Assembly (NCBI GenBank): GCA_919902095.1
Contig: CAKKQL010000099.1
Location: forward strand, 1-11,483
Reading direction: 5' to 3'
Length of the DNA: 11,483 bases
Origin: Acidiferrobacterales bacterium
GTDB lineage: Bacteria > Pseudomonadota > Gammaproteobacteria > Acidiferrobacterales > Sulfurifustaceae
The translations under genes were made by a program, and so were the position numbers. The notes under the pieces are model-generated. The model worked only from the letters and a program-made list of their open reading frames with translations. It did not search any database and had not been told where the DNA came from. Positions 1 through 8,606 of this stretch are shown here, piece after piece (position 1 is the stretch's first letter; the number at the start of each line of letters is the position of its first letter).

Positions 1-110
1 CGAATATCGGGCTGGAAGTGATGGACACCGGCGCCGCCTGCCGCACCTATAACATCTTGATGCAGGACGGCCGGCGGGTGGCGGCGGCGCTGCTGATGAT
101 CGAGTCCTGA
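1..110 (+). CDS. C-terminal fragment of an unrecognised protein
   Basis: An open frame enters from the left edge (first full codon at position 3) and ends at TGA 108-110, giving 35 residues that start NIGLEVMDTG and end AALLMIES. I do not recognise the family from this short tail. The frame shows ordinary GC-rich codon use with many GC-ending codons, and no other feature competes for the space, so it is probably a real gene end. It converges on rpoS with only 17 bp between the two stop codons. No domain, motif or function can be assigned from this piece. Confidence 0.55.
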   Translation, partial: NIGLEVMDTGAACRTYNILMQDGRRVAAALLMIES

Positions 111-127
111 GGGGCTGACGGGCGCGG

Positions 128-1162
128 TCAGAGCGAGCCCATCGAGTAACCGGATTTCTCCAGCACGATTTTGAGGTGTTTCAGCGCCTCGACCTGAATC
201 TGGCGCACGCGTTCGCGGGTTACGCCAATATCGGTCCCGACCTCTTCCAGCGTCGCGACCTCGCGGCCATTAAGCCCGAAGCGGCGCTCGACTACCTGGC
301 GCTGCTTGTCATTAAGTCCACCCAGCCACTGCTGAATGATCGCCCGCAGATCCTCGCGCTGGAGCATGCCCTCGGGGCCGGGCGTGCGGTCGTCGGCGAT
401 GGCATCGAGCAACGAGCGGTCGGGGTCGTCGTCGAGCGGCGCGTCCACCGAGGCCACGCGCTCATTAAGCCCGAGCATGCTCTTGACCTCGTCCACCGGT
501 TTATCCAGCAGATTCGCCACCTCCTCCGGGCTCGGCTCGTGGTCGAGCTTCTGCGCCAGATGGCGCGCGGCGCGCTGGTAGATATTGATTTCCTTCAGTA
601 CGTGCACCGGCAGGCGGATGGTGCGCGTCTGGTTCATGATGCCGCGCTCGATGGTCTGGCGAATCCACCAGGTGGCATAGGTCGAAAAGCGGAAGCCGCG
701 CTCGGGGTCGAATTTCTCCACCGCGCGGATGAGGCCGAGGTTGCCTTCCTCGATGAGATCGAGCAGCGTGAGGCCGCGGTTCATGTAGCGGCGCGCGATC
801 TTGACCACCAGCCGCAGGTTGCTTTCGATCATGCGCCGGCGCGCGGCCGCCTCGCCTTTCTGCGCGCGGCGCGCGTAATACACTTCTTCTTCGGCGGACA
901 GGAGCGGCGAGAAGCCGATTTCCTTGAGGTACAGGCGCGTGGCGTCGGCCTGGGAGTAGTAGTTGTCCTCGGTTTTCGAGGCGCGGGCGATTCCGGGTTC
1001 CGCCTCGTCCTCAACCGCAGCCGCAACCGGTTCCTCGGTGACCTCCGCGGTCTCGAGGGATTCCTCTTCGTTCTCCTCGGGCGTCGTCGCAGGTTTCGGT
1101 TTTGCCCGAGTGGCTTTCTTCTGGACGGTCTGCTTGCGGGTAACCGGTTTGCGCGGTGGCAT
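128..1162 (-). CDS. rpoS: RNA polymerase sigma factor RpoS (sigma-38)
   Basis: This is the alternative sigma factor that directs RNA polymerase to stationary-phase and general-stress promoters. The 344-residue protein has region 1.2 at about 72-104 ([20 protein letters not shown]), regions 2.1-2.4 at about 110-180 (core-binding and -10 recognition, with [16 protein letters not shown]), region 3 at about 190-265 and region 4 at about 275-335, where the helix-turn-helix [17 protein letters not shown] reads the -35 element. The phrases [17 protein letters not shown] and [12 protein letters not shown] favour RpoS over RpoD. The N-terminal 65 residues are a lysine/proline-rich stretch followed by an acidic one, low in complexity and longer than in the 330-residue E. 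coli protein. I chose the ATG at 1162 because it follows the nlpD stop by 1 nt and gives [10 protein letters not shown]; the ATG at 1222 would lie inside nlpD. The weak AGAAG upstream suggests translational coupling to nlpD. In E. coli the main rpoS promoter lies inside nlpD; I could not pick it out here. Confidence 0.96.
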   Translation of the reverse strand: MPPRKPVTRKQTVQKKATRAKPKPATTPEENEEESLETAEVTEEPVAAAVEDEAEPGIARASKTEDNYYSQADATRLYLKEIGFSPLLSAEEEVYYARRAQKGEAAARRRMIESNLRLVVKIARRYMNRGLTLLDLIEEGNLGLIRAVEKFDPERGFRFSTYATWWIRQTIERGIMNQTRTIRLPVHVLKEINIYQRAARHLAQKLDHEPSPEEVANLLDKPVDEVKSMLGLNERVASVDAPLDDDPDRSLLDAIADDRTPGPEGMLQREDLRAIIQQWLGGLNDKQRQVVERRFGLNGREVATLEEVGTDIGVTRERVRQIQVEALKHLKIVLEKSGYSMGSL

Positions 1163-1163
1163 G

Positions 1164-1946
1164 TTACTTCTGGGGCAAATAGGCCAGCGGATCCACGGGG
1201 GTGCCGCGGTAACGGATTTCAAAATGGAGTTTCACGTGATCGGTTCCGCTGCTCCCCATTTCGGCGATTTTCTGGCCGCGCCGGATCGCGTTGCCTTCCT
1301 TGACCAGGATCCTGTCATTGTGGGCATAGGCGCTCAGGAAATCGGCGTCGTGCTTGACGATGATAAGCTCTCCGTATCCGCGAAGTCCACTGCCGCGGTA
1401 CACGACCGTGCCGGGCGCGGCGGCGAGCACCGGCTGTCCCTTCTTGCCGCGGATGGCGATGCCCTTGCTCGGCCCGTTCTGGGTAAAGCGTTCGGCCAGC
1501 GCGCCGTCCGCCGGCCATGACCAGGAGCCGAACTTTGCCGCCACCGGTTTCGCCGGTGCCGACGCTGCGGATTTTTTTCTGGCCGGTTTTTCCCGCGCCA
1601 CCGGCTCCTGCGCCGGCGCTGCCGGACGCGGTTTCAGTTCCGGCCGCGGGGCCGGACGCTTCCGGTCCGCCGGCGGGTAGAGGCGCAGTTTCTGGCCGGC
1701 GCGGATCACGTAGGGCGGCGCGATGTGGTTCCACTCCGCGAGCTCGCGGTAATCGCGTCCCGATTCCCAGGCGATGCTGTAAAGCGTGTCCCCCGCGCGT
1801 ACCTCGCGCGTCGGCGCCTCGGGCTGGCGGCTGGCGATGGGCTGTTCCGTGACCGGCGCCTTGGGCGTGCCGCCGCCGCAGGCGGCCAGCACCACGGCGA
1901 GCAGAAGCGCGGCCAACGATTTCCGGGAGTTGCCGGCAGTTTGCAC
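1164..1946 (-). CDS. nlpD: NlpD-type lipoprotein, LysM plus degenerate M23 (LytM) domain
   Basis: This is probably the outer-membrane lipoprotein that activates the septal amidase AmiC during cell division. The 260-residue protein starts at GTG. It has a lipoprotein signal with lipobox LAAC (Cys23), a LysM peptidoglycan-binding domain at about 48-91 ([17 protein letters not shown]), a Pro/Ala/Lys-rich linker at about 93-137, and an M23 domain at about 140-258. Two of the zinc-site motifs are broken: the H-x-G-x-D position reads S160-K-G-I-A164, and the H-x-H position reads K239-L-H241. His209 in YAHND is kept. Loss of metal ligands is known for E. coli NlpD, which regulates amidases instead of cutting cell wall. 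It is shorter than E. coli NlpD (379 residues), mainly in the linker. It starts 8 nt after pcm and ends 1 nt before rpoS, the standard gammaproteobacterial order. A run of seven A at 1573-1579 lies in the linker. Confidence 0.92.
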   Translation of the reverse strand: MQTAGNSRKSLAALLLAVVLAACGGGTPKAPVTEQPIASRQPEAPTREVRAGDTLYSIAWESGRDYRELAEWNHIAPPYVIRAGQKLRLYPPADRKRPAPRPELKPRPAAPAQEPVAREKPARKKSAASAPAKPVAAKFGSWSWPADGALAERFTQNGPSKGIAIRGKKGQPVLAAAPGTVVYRGSGLRGYGELIIVKHDADFLSAYAHNDRILVKEGNAIRRGQKIAEMGSSGTDHVKLHFEIRYRGTPVDPLAYLPQK

Positions 1947-1954
1947 GCGAGCTC

Positions 1955-2749
1955 TCAGTTGTCGAGGATGAGCGGCACGAAATTGACCAGCTCCAGGCGT
2001 TCATAGGCGAAGCCCCCGTCCGCGCGCCGTACCCGCCGCAGTTCCTGCATCGCCGGCCCGCCGACCGGGGCGACCAGGCAGCCGCCCGGGGCGAGCTGTT
2101 CGAGCAGCGCCGGCGGCAGTTCGACCGCCGCCGCCGTGACCAGGATGCCGTCATACGGCGCGTGCTGCGGCCAGCCGATACCGCCGGCCGAGAGCTTCAC
2201 CTGCACGTTGCGGCAACCGAGTTCGCGCAGCCGCTTGCGCGCCTGCTTCATGAGCGGCTCCAGCCGCTCCACGGTATAAAGCTCATCCACCAGCGCGGCC
2301 AGCACGGCGGTCTGATAGCCCGAGCCGGTGCCGACCTCCAGCACCCGGTGCAGGCGTTTGCCGACCGCGCGCGGCATCCCGGGCGCGGAATTGGTCTCGC
2401 CGGCGGGGGTTTCCGCGGGCCGCTCCTGCGCATCCTGTGCTCGCGGCATTGGCACATCCTTGTGCGGCAGGCTTACACGTTCCTGTACGCCGCCGTTAAG
2501 CAGCGCCTCGGTCATGCGCGCCACGATGTAGGGCTGGGAGATGGTCTGGCCGTGGCCGATGGGCAGCGCCGTGTTCTCGTACGCGCGCGAGGCCAGCGCC
2601 TCGTCGACGAAAAGATGCCGCGGCACGTCGCGGATCGCCTGGAGCACGCGCTCGTCGCTGATGCCCTCCTCGCGCAGCTGCTGCACCAGGCGCTCGCGCG
2701 TGCGCTGCGAGGTCATGCCGATGCCGCGTTTCACGTCCACGGGAGTCAT
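1955..2749 (-). CDS. pcm: Protein-L-isoaspartate O-methyltransferase with an in-frame insertion
   Basis: The enzyme uses S-adenosylmethionine to methylate damaged isoaspartyl residues in cytoplasmic proteins, the first step of their repair. Visible family marks are [20 protein letters not shown] (residues 60-79), the SAM-binding motif [13 protein letters not shown] (136-147), TVERLEPL (159-166), the DGILVTAAA strand (200-208) and [11 protein letters not shown] (220-230). The length is 264 residues, against 208 in E. coli. Most of the excess is an insertion of about 45 residues, roughly 86-130, between the MTEALL helix and motif I; see the repeat entry at 2428. The start is uncertain. ATG 2749 is the outer choice. 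ATG 2716 ([14 protein letters not shown]) matches the usual N-terminus of gammaproteobacterial Pcm and may be the true start, giving 253 residues. Neither has a clear Shine-Dalgarno sequence. The gene follows surE by 17 nt. Confidence 0.93.
   Translation of the reverse strand: MTPVDVKRGIGMTSQRTRERLVQQLREEGISDERVLQAIRDVPRHLFVDEALASRAYENTALPIGHGQTISQPYIVARMTEALLNGGVQERVSLPHKDVPMPRAQDAQERPAETPAGETNSAPGMPRAVGKRLHRVLEVGTGSGYQTAVLAALVDELYTVERLEPLMKQARKRLRELGCRNVQVKLSAGGIGWPQHAPYDGILVTAAAVELPPALLEQLAPGGCLVAPVGGPAMQELRRVRRADGGFAYERLELVNFVPLILDN
2428..2465 (-). repeat. Tandem GGAT-loop hairpin pair inside pcm
   Basis: Within the extra segment of pcm (about 2362-2494) the minus strand carries two related units. 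The first, GCACAAGGATGTGC (2465-2452), is a perfect 5-bp stem with loop AGGA. The second, GCACAGGATGCGC (2440-2428), is a similar hairpin with one A-C mismatch and AGGAT in the loop. The units start 25 nt apart and are translated in frame as HKDVPMPR and AQDAQERP. A third GGATG occurs at 2378-2374. The segment lies between two conserved parts of the enzyme, so it looks like an element inserted in frame. Its origin and family are inferred, not identified. Confidence 0.55.
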
Positions 2750-2766
2750 GCAGCGTGTGCGTCGAT

Positions 2767-3513
2767 CTAAAATTTCCTGAGCCAGGAGGCGATCTGCTCG
2801 ATGGCAGTATAACGGGTCAGGTCGACAAGCAAAGGGGTGATCGCCACCCGATTCTGGCGGATCGCATGGAAATCCGTCCCCGGCCCGGCATCGGCCTCCG
2901 GGCCCGGCGCGCCCACCCAGTACACCGGGTTGCCGTGCGGGTCGGCGGCGCGCACCACCGGCTCCGCCTGGTGACGATGCCCGAGGCGCGTGGCTTCGAT
3001 GCCGGCGATCTCGGCGAACGGCACGTCCGGCACGTTCACGCTCAGGATGGTGTCGGCGGGCAGCGGGTCGTCGCGCAGCCGCTGCACCAGGCGCACGACG
3101 ATTTCCGCCGCGGTGTCGAAATTGCGTCCCGTGTGGCCGACGAGCGAGACGGCGATGGCGGGCACGCCGAGAAAGCGTCCCTCCATCGCCGCCGCCACCG
3201 TCCCGGAATACAGCACGTCGTCACCCAGGTTGGCGCCGCGATTGATGCCGGCGATCACCATGTCGGGCTTGTGCTCCACGAGGCCGGTGATGGCGAGGTG
3301 CACGCAATCGGTCGGCGTGCCGTCGACGTAATGAAAGCCGTTGTCGCCGCGGCGCACATGCAAAGGCCGATCGAGCGTCAGCGAGTTGCTGGCGCCGCTG
3401 CGGTCGCGTTCGGGCGCCACCACATCGAGGTGCCCGAGCGGAGCGAGCGCGCGCGCCAGACAGGCAAGTCCGGGCGCAAGATAGCCGTCGTCGTTACTCA
3501 GCAGGAACCGCAT
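2767..3513 (-). CDS. surE: 5'/3'-nucleotidase SurE
   Basis: SurE is a metal-dependent phosphatase that removes phosphate from nucleoside 5'- and 3'-monophosphates; it is linked to survival in stationary phase. The 248-residue protein has the N-terminal metal site SNDDG (Asp8, Asp9), [12 protein letters not shown] with metal-ligand Ser39, [10 protein letters not shown] (65-74), and [18 protein letters not shown] (89-106) with ligand Asn91. All four ligands expected from E. coli SurE are present with a one-residue shift for Ser and Asn, and the length is normal. It is the first gene of the surE-pcm-nlpD-rpoS set. No Shine-Dalgarno sequence precedes ATG 3513 (the bases before it are TTCCATCTGC). 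The promoter is not clear; an AT-rich stretch at about 3530-3541 is the only candidate. A palindromic repeat lies 52 bp upstream. Confidence 0.96.
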   Translation of the reverse strand: MRFLLSNDDGYLAPGLACLARALAPLGHLDVVAPERDRSGASNSLTLDRPLHVRRGDNGFHYVDGTPTDCVHLAITGLVEHKPDMVIAGINRGANLGDDVLYSGTVAAAMEGRFLGVPAIAVSLVGHTGRNFDTAAEIVVRLVQRLRDDPLPADTILSVNVPDVPFAEIAGIEATRLGHRHQAEPVVRAADPHGNPVYWVGAPGPEADAGPGTDFHAIRQNRVAITPLLVDLTRYTAIEQIASWLRKF

Positions 3514-3564
3514 GCAGATGGAAGAATGCTGATATCTTAAGAGGGCCTAACAAAATGCAAAATC

Positions 3565-3631
3565 AGCCACAGAGGTCACAGAGAAAAATCCGGCTTTCTT
3601 AACCTCTGTGCTCTCTGTGCACTCTGTGGCT
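3565..3631. repeat. Intergenic palindromic repeat built from 9-bp CACAGAG units
   Basis: The left arm is AGCCACAGAG (3565-3574), a 2-bp spacer, then CACAGAG (3577-3583). The right arm is CTCTGTG (3613-3619), a 2-bp spacer, then CTCTGTGGCT (3622-3631). The arms pair over 10 plus 7 bp with a 2-nt mismatch between. A further CTCTGTG lies at 3604-3610, so the right side has three units and the left two, all spaced exactly 9 bp. It sits between tRNA-Pro and surE. From memory, similar CACAGAG repeats are scattered between genes in many environmental bacteria. It has no run of T typical of an intrinsic terminator, although it may slow transcription or shield the tRNA 3' end. Confidence 0.85.
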
Positions 3632-3670
3632 AAAGTTTTTATACCGAGGTTCCTTGAGACAGGCTGGAAA

Positions 3671-3747
<77 letters not shown>

Positions 3748-3799
3748 ATGAAAGATGCACTTCAGAAACTGGGATCGCACCAGACGGCGCGCGGGCGCC

Positions 3800-3827
3800 A
3801 TCATACCGAAGAATTCCGGGGAAACAA
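3800..3827 (-). promoter_or_regulatory. Candidate sigma-70 promoter of tRNA-Pro
   Basis: On the minus strand TTGTTT (3827-3822) stands 16 bp before TATGAT (3805-3800), which matches the -10 consensus at five of six positions. The next bases, GGCGCCCGCG, form a GC-rich discriminator of the kind seen at stringently controlled stable-RNA promoters. Transcription would start near 3793, about 46 nt before the tRNA. The -35 match is weak. Confidence 0.5.
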
Positions 3828-3830
3828 GAA

Positions 3831-4190
3831 TTACCGCGCGCCGAGCAGGGTCAGCGCCTCTTCCAGTTCGTGAATCAGCGCCTTGACGGCCTGACGCCGT
3901 TCCTCGTCGTGACCGGAGGAATTTTCCGGCGCAAGCTTGTTGCGCGCCCCGCTGATGGTGAACCCGTCAACGTACAGCAGGTTGCGGATCTGGCGGATCA
4001 GCACCACGTCATGGCGCTGGTAGTAGCGGCGGTTGCCGCGGCGCTTGACCGGCTTGAGCTGGGGGAACTCCTGTTCCCAGTAGCGCAGCACATGCGGCTT
4101 GACGGCGCACAGCTCGCTCACTTCACCGATGGTGAAGTAGCGTTTTCCGGGAATGACGGGCAGTTCGTGGTTGTCGTCGGGATCAAGCAT
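3831..4190 (-). CDS. MerR-family transcriptional regulator
   Basis: This 119-residue protein has an N-terminal winged helix-turn-helix of MerR type at about 18-86: [20 protein letters not shown], then [20 protein letters not shown], then [20 protein letters not shown]. The tail after residue 95 is short and probably helical ([20 protein letters not shown]), enough for dimer pairing. It lacks the C-terminal cysteines that bind metal in MerR, CueR or ZntR, so the effector is unknown. This small MerR-like protein downstream of ihfA is conserved in Pseudomonas and its relatives. Its ATG lies inside the last codons of ihfA, an 8-nt overlap, so the two are almost certainly co-transcribed and probably translationally coupled. 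The operon partner suggests a link with nucleoid or translation control, which is inference. Confidence 0.93.
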   Translation of the reverse strand: MLDPDDNHELPVIPGKRYFTIGEVSELCAVKPHVLRYWEQEFPQLKPVKRRGNRRYYQRHDVVLIRQIRNLLYVDGFTISGARNKLAPENSSGHDEERRQAVKALIHELEEALTLLGAR

Positions 4191-4530
4191 TTAATTCAGC
4201 CCTGTCTTCTTGCAGTCGTTTTTTGAGCTGGTCCGCGTGCAGCCGGGCGTTCTCTTCCACCCGCTCCTTGAGTTTGTGGCTGGCGCGGAAGGTGACCACC
4301 CGCCGGGCCGAAATGGGAATTTCCTCGCCGGTCTTGGGATTGCGTCCGGGGCGCGGATTCTTCTGCCGCAGAGTGAAGTTGCCAAATCCGGAGAGCTTGA
4401 CCTGCTGTCCCTTTTCCAGGGCCTCGCGGATTTTTTCGAAGAAAATCTCAACGAATTCCTTCGCTTCCCGCTTGTTCAGCCCAAGCTCGTTGAACAAGTT
4501 TTCCGCCAAATCCGCTTTCGTCAATGCCAT
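4183..4530 (-). CDS. ihfA: Integration host factor subunit alpha
   Basis: IHF is a heterodimer (IhfA with IhfB) that binds specific DNA sites and bends them by about 160 degrees, shaping promoters, replication origins and recombination sites. The 115-residue protein starts [20 protein letters not shown] and carries the DNABII arm region [37 protein letters not shown] at about 45-81. The proline at the arm tip that intercalates in DNA lies in GRNPKTG. The sequence fits IhfA better than IhfB or HU. ATG 4530 is preferred over ATG 4539, since GAAGGA lies at a proper distance only from 4530. It follows pheT by 50 nt, the same order as in E. coli and Pseudomonas. The extra C-terminal stretch is Lys/Glu-rich and differs from E. 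coli IhfA, which has 99 residues. Confidence 0.96.
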   Translation of the reverse strand: MALTKADLAENLFNELGLNKREAKEFVEIFFEKIREALEKGQQVKLSGFGNFTLRQKNPRPGRNPKTGEEIPISARRVVTFRASHKLKERVEENARLHADQLKKRLQEDRAELNA

Positions 4531-4580
4531 AGACCACATCCTTCTTGTTGATTCTAGGATCTTAACGTATCACCGCGATT

Positions 4581-6959
4581 CTACTGTCGCAGTTTAGCTC
4601 CAAAATCGGCTTCCAGAGCGGCGATGACCTGAGCCAGGAGCGCGTCCACTTCACTATCTTTAAGAGTGCGCGAAGACTCCTGCAAGGTCAAGCCCATGGC
4701 CAAGCTTTTTCTTCCCGAATCAATGCCTTTTCCGCGATACTCGTCAAACAGCTCTAGCTTTACCAGCAATTTCCCCGCCACTGCTTCGACGCGTTCCAGG
4801 ATGATTTCAGCCGCCAGGGATTCGTCCACGGTAACGGCCAAATCCCGGCGTATGGTCGGAAATCTCGATATTTCTCGGTATCTCGGGACTTCCGCCTCCT
4901 GGATGGCCTGACAGGCCAGCTCGAACAGGAATACCGGCTTGTCGAGGGCCAATTGCGTCCTGATTTGCGGATGCAGCGCCCCGACCCATCCGACCCGTTC
5001 GCCGTTGAATAGTATTTCAGCCGTCATTCCGGGATGCAAGGCGGGATGCTCGGCCGGGCGGAAGCGGTAGTCCTGCGCCTGTCCGGTCAACGCCAGCAGC
5101 GCCTCGACGTCCGCCTTGATGTCGAAAAAATCGGCCTCGCGCTGGGCCGTCCCCCACTGCGGCGCCAGCAGCGGGCCAGTGATGGCGCCGGCCAGCATGC
5201 GCTCCTGCGCGCAGTCGCCGCCCACGGGCAGGAAGCGCCGCCCGATCTCGAACAGCCGCTGGCGCTCGGCTTGGCGGTTCTGGTTGTAGCGCAGCGTCTG
5301 CACCAGCCCCGGCCAGAGGCTGGTGCGCATGACCGACATGTCCGCGGATATGGGGTTGACCAGTGCCAGCGGACGCGCTGCCGGGTCGAGCAGTTTTTGC
5401 AGTCCGGGGTCGATGAAGCTGTAGGTGATGACCTCCTGGTACTCGCGATCCACGAGCGCCGTCCGCAGGCGCGCTTCCGTGATTCGCGCCTCGGGCAACG
5501 GCGATGCCTGCATGTCGATCCGCGGCCGCGTCGGCGCCAGCTTCTCGTAGCCGTGCGCGCGCGCGAGTTCCTCGATCAGATCAATTTCACGCCGGACGTC
5601 GAAGCGGAAGGAAGGCGGCCGCACACGCCAGCCCTCGGGCACGCGCGTGGCTTGCATGCCGAGGCTGGAAAGTAGTGTGGCAACGCGTTGCGCCGGCAGG
5701 CTGTGGCCGAGCAGGCGGCGGATGCGCGTCGCCCGCAGGCGGATCGGTTCGACCTTCGGAAAATGGCGCTTCGATTTCTGTTCGATGACCGGCCCGGTCC
5801 GGCCGCCGACGATGGCCAGCAGCAGTTCCGTTGCGCGCTCCATCGCCAGGCGCGGCAGCGCCGGGTCCACGCCGCGCTCGAAACGCTGCGAGGATTCAGT
5901 CTGAAGCCCCCATGCGCGCGCGCGTCCGGCGATGGCGTCCGGGCGGAAATGGGCGCACTCGAGAAAAAGCCGGCGCGTGCTGTCGCCGACCGCGGAATCG
6001 AGTCCGCCCATGATGCCGGCCAGTGCTAGCGGTTTTTTATCGTCCGCGATCAGCAGGTCGCCTGCTTGCGGTTCGATCCGCCGGCCGTCCAGCAACGTCA
6101 GCGACTCGCCTTTTTTGGCGCGGCGCACGCGCACGGCGCCCGCGAGCCGGTCGAGATCGAAGGCATGCATCGGCTGGCCGAGTTCGAGCAAGACGTAATT
6201 GGTGACATCCACGACCGGATGGATGGAGCGCAGCCCGCCGCGGCGCAGACGTTCTTTCATCCACAGCGGCGTGGCCGCGTGCGGATCGATGCCTTCAATC
6301 ACGCGCCCGACGTAATACGGACAATCCTGCGGCGCGTCGAGCACCACCTTGAAGCGGCGGCGGCTCTTCGCCGGCACGCGGCGGCGCCGCGGGCCTTTCA
6401 GCTTTGCGCCGGTGAGTGCGGCGATCTCGCGCGCCAGACCGGCGATGCTCAGGCAATCGCCGCGGTTCGGCGTGAGCTCCACATCCAGCACGGTGTCATC
6501 GAGGTCGAGACAGCGCTTCAGCGCCGTACCGGGTTTCGCCGCGTCGTCGAGCAGCATCAGTCCCGTGGAGGATTCTTCCAGTCCCAGCTCGGCCGCCGAG
6601 CACAGCATGCCGTACGACAGCACGCCGCGGATTTCCGTTTCGGCGACGAGTTTGTCAGCCGGCAGCCGGGCGCCCGGCAAGGCCGCCGGCACCTTGAGGC
6701 CGACCGCGGCATTCGCGGCGCCGCAGACGATGGCGCAGGGCCGACGCGCGCCGACATTCACCTCGCAGATCCTGAGCCGCTCGGCATTCGGGTGCGGCGT
6801 GACGGACAGAATCTCGCCCACCACCACCCGCTCGAGTTCCGGCGCCGCCGGTTCCAGCGCGCCGATTTCGAGGCCGGCCATGGTCAGGCGCTCCGCCAGC
6901 TGCTGGGTGGTCAGCCGCGGATTCACCCACTCACGCAGCCATTTTTCGCTGATTTTCAT
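4581..6959 (-). CDS. pheT: Phenylalanyl-tRNA synthetase beta subunit
   Basis: This is the large subunit of the alpha2-beta2 enzyme that charges tRNA-Phe; it binds tRNA and edits mischarged Tyr-tRNA. The 792-residue length is close to the 795 of E. coli. In order it has an N-terminal segment MKISEKWLREWV, an EMAP-like tRNA-binding domain at about 40-150 (VVGEILSVTPHPNAERLRIC), the VELTPNRGDCLSIAGLAREI linker (160-180), the B3/B4 editing domain at about 205-380, the B5 domain at about 400-475, a catalytic-like core, and a C-terminal ferredoxin-fold anticodon-binding domain from about 697 (SRFPTIRRDLAVTVDE). The ATG at 6959 matches the family N-terminus. The bases before it (CCATTAAAAA) hold no Shine-Dalgarno sequence; a palindromic repeat fills the 87-nt gap from pheS. 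Confidence 0.97.
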   Translation of the reverse strand: MKISEKWLREWVNPRLTTQQLAERLTMAGLEIGALEPAAPELERVVVGEILSVTPHPNAERLRICEVNVGARRPCAIVCGAANAAVGLKVPAALPGARLPADKLVAETEIRGVLSYGMLCSAAELGLEESSTGLMLLDDAAKPGTALKRCLDLDDTVLDVELTPNRGDCLSIAGLAREIAALTGAKLKGPRRRRVPAKSRRRFKVVLDAPQDCPYYVGRVIEGIDPHAATPLWMKERLRRGGLRSIHPVVDVTNYVLLELGQPMHAFDLDRLAGAVRVRRAKKGESLTLLDGRRIEPQAGDLLIADDKKPLALAGIMGGLDSAVGDSTRRLFLECAHFRPDAIAGRARAWGLQTESSQRFERGVDPALPRLAMERATELLLAIVGGRTGPVIEQKSKRHFPKVEPIRLRATRIRRLLGHSLPAQRVATLLSSLGMQATRVPEGWRVRPPSFRFDVRREIDLIEELARAHGYEKLAPTRPRIDMQASPLPEARITEARLRTALVDREYQEVITYSFIDPGLQKLLDPAARPLALVNPISADMSVMRTSLWPGLVQTLRYNQNRQAERQRLFEIGRRFLPVGGDCAQERMLAGAITGPLLAPQWGTAQREADFFDIKADVEALLALTGQAQDYRFRPAEHPALHPGMTAEILFNGERVGWVGALHPQIRTQLALDKPVFLFELACQAIQEAEVPRYREISRFPTIRRDLAVTVDESLAAEIILERVEAVAGKLLVKLELFDEYRGKGIDSGRKSLAMGLTLQESSRTLKDSEVDALLAQVIAALEADFGAKLRQ

Positions 6960-6968
6960 TTTTTAATG

Positions 6969-7046
6969 GACAGGATTCACCGGATTAACAGGATTAAAAC
7001 CAGGGCAGGACATTTTCCTTAATCCTGTAAATCCTGTTAATCCTGT

Positions 7047-7047
<1 letters not shown>
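6969..7047. repeat. Palindromic 9-bp-unit repeat between pheS and pheT
   Basis: Two 29-bp arms (6969-6997 and 7019-7047) are inverted copies with 26 of 29 positions matching, around a 21-bp loop. Each arm consists of three 9-bp units of the form ACAGGATTN: 6970, 6979 and 6988 on the left, and AATCCTGTN at 7021, 7030 and 7039 on the right. The right arm ends on the last base of the pheS stop codon (TAG). The left arm ends 9 bp before the pheT ATG. In the pheST message the arms would form a long hairpin. From memory, repeats of this ACAGGATT type are dispersed in many environmental bacterial genomes. Confidence 0.9.
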
Positions 7048-8093
<1,046 letters not shown>

Positions 8094-8150
8094 TCAGTTT
8101 ATTTTAGTTTTCGTGACAACGCAGTCTCACGGGTTGCGGCCCACGGAACG

Positions 8151-8183
8151 AAAAAAGGGGAAGACCGCTCGGCCTTCCCCTTT
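8151..8183 (-). terminator. Intrinsic terminator or attenuator between rplT and pheS
   Basis: On the minus strand AAAGGGGAAGGCC pairs with GGTCTTCCCCTTT across loop GAGC, a 13-bp stem with one G-U pair, ending in six T (8156-8151). It stands 52 bp after the rplT stop and 64 bp before pheS. This is a textbook Rho-independent terminator. In E. coli the same spot holds the pheST attenuator with a Phe-rich leader peptide, but no Phe-rich reading frame is visible here. Confidence 0.88.
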
Positions 8184-8235
8184 AGTGTGTCATCTGGAAC
8201 CGCAAACGGCCAGACCGCCGTTGGCGGCAGACAGG

Positions 8236-8595
8236 TTAGCTCGCGAGTGCCGCGCGGGCCTTGTCCGCAATCGTGGCAAAGGCCGGCTTGTCGTGGACCG
8301 CGATGTCGGCCAGCACCTTGCGGTCGATGCCGATCTCGGCCTTTTTGAGCCCGTTCATAAACCGGCTGTAGCTCATGCCGCATTCACGCGCGGCGGCGTT
8401 GATGCGCACAATCCACAGCGACCGGAAATCGCGTTTGCGGACGCGCCGGTCGCGGAAGGCGTACTGTGCGGCCTTGTCGACCGCCTGTTTGGCGATCTTG
8501 ATGGTCTTGCGACGCGCGTTGTAATAACCCTTGGCGCGCGCCAGTACTTTTTTGTGTCGGGCCCCGGAGGTAACCCCGCGTTTTACACGTGGCAT
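8236..8595 (-). CDS. rplT: 50S ribosomal protein L20
   Basis: L20 binds 23S rRNA early in large-subunit assembly and, in E. coli, represses translation of rpmI and rplT. The 119-residue protein is full length (118 in E. coli). It has the basic N-terminal rRNA-binding extension [20 protein letters not shown] followed by the globular domain with [20 protein letters not shown] (66-85) and [20 protein letters not shown] (86-105). ATG 8595 is preceded by GAGGAG at good spacing, and this site overlaps the rpmI stop codon, so the two genes are tightly linked and probably coupled. The strong terminator 52 bp downstream marks the likely end of the thrS-infC-rpmI-rplT unit. Confidence 0.98.
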   Translation of the reverse strand: MPRVKRGVTSGARHKKVLARAKGYYNARRKTIKIAKQAVDKAAQYAFRDRRVRKRDFRSLWIVRINAAARECGMSYSRFMNGLKKAEIGIDRKVLADIAVHDKPAFATIADKARAALAS

Positions 8596-8606
8596 GGTTT
8601 ATCTCC

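Noticed and set aside
114..134. Possible terminator between the plus-strand fragment and rpoS
   Set aside because: Only CTGAC/GTCAG (5 bp) pairs, it overlaps the rpoS stop codon, and no T run follows on either strand.
1163..1222. Upstream ATG that would lengthen RpoS by 20 residues
   Set aside because: It lies inside nlpD, adds non-family sequence, and the ATG at 1162 sits right after the nlpD stop.
6066..7022. Long plus-strand open frame of 318 codons
   Set aside because: It is antisense to pheT and ends in the palindromic repeat (DRIHRINRIK); there is no family resemblance.
8182..8193. Mini reading frame MTH as a pheST leader peptide
   Set aside because: It has no Phe codon, is only three residues long and ends within the terminator stem.
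8215..8227. CCGCC/GGCGG mini hairpin after rplT as a second terminator
   Set aside because: It has a 5-bp stem and no T run; the strong terminator follows 30 bp later.
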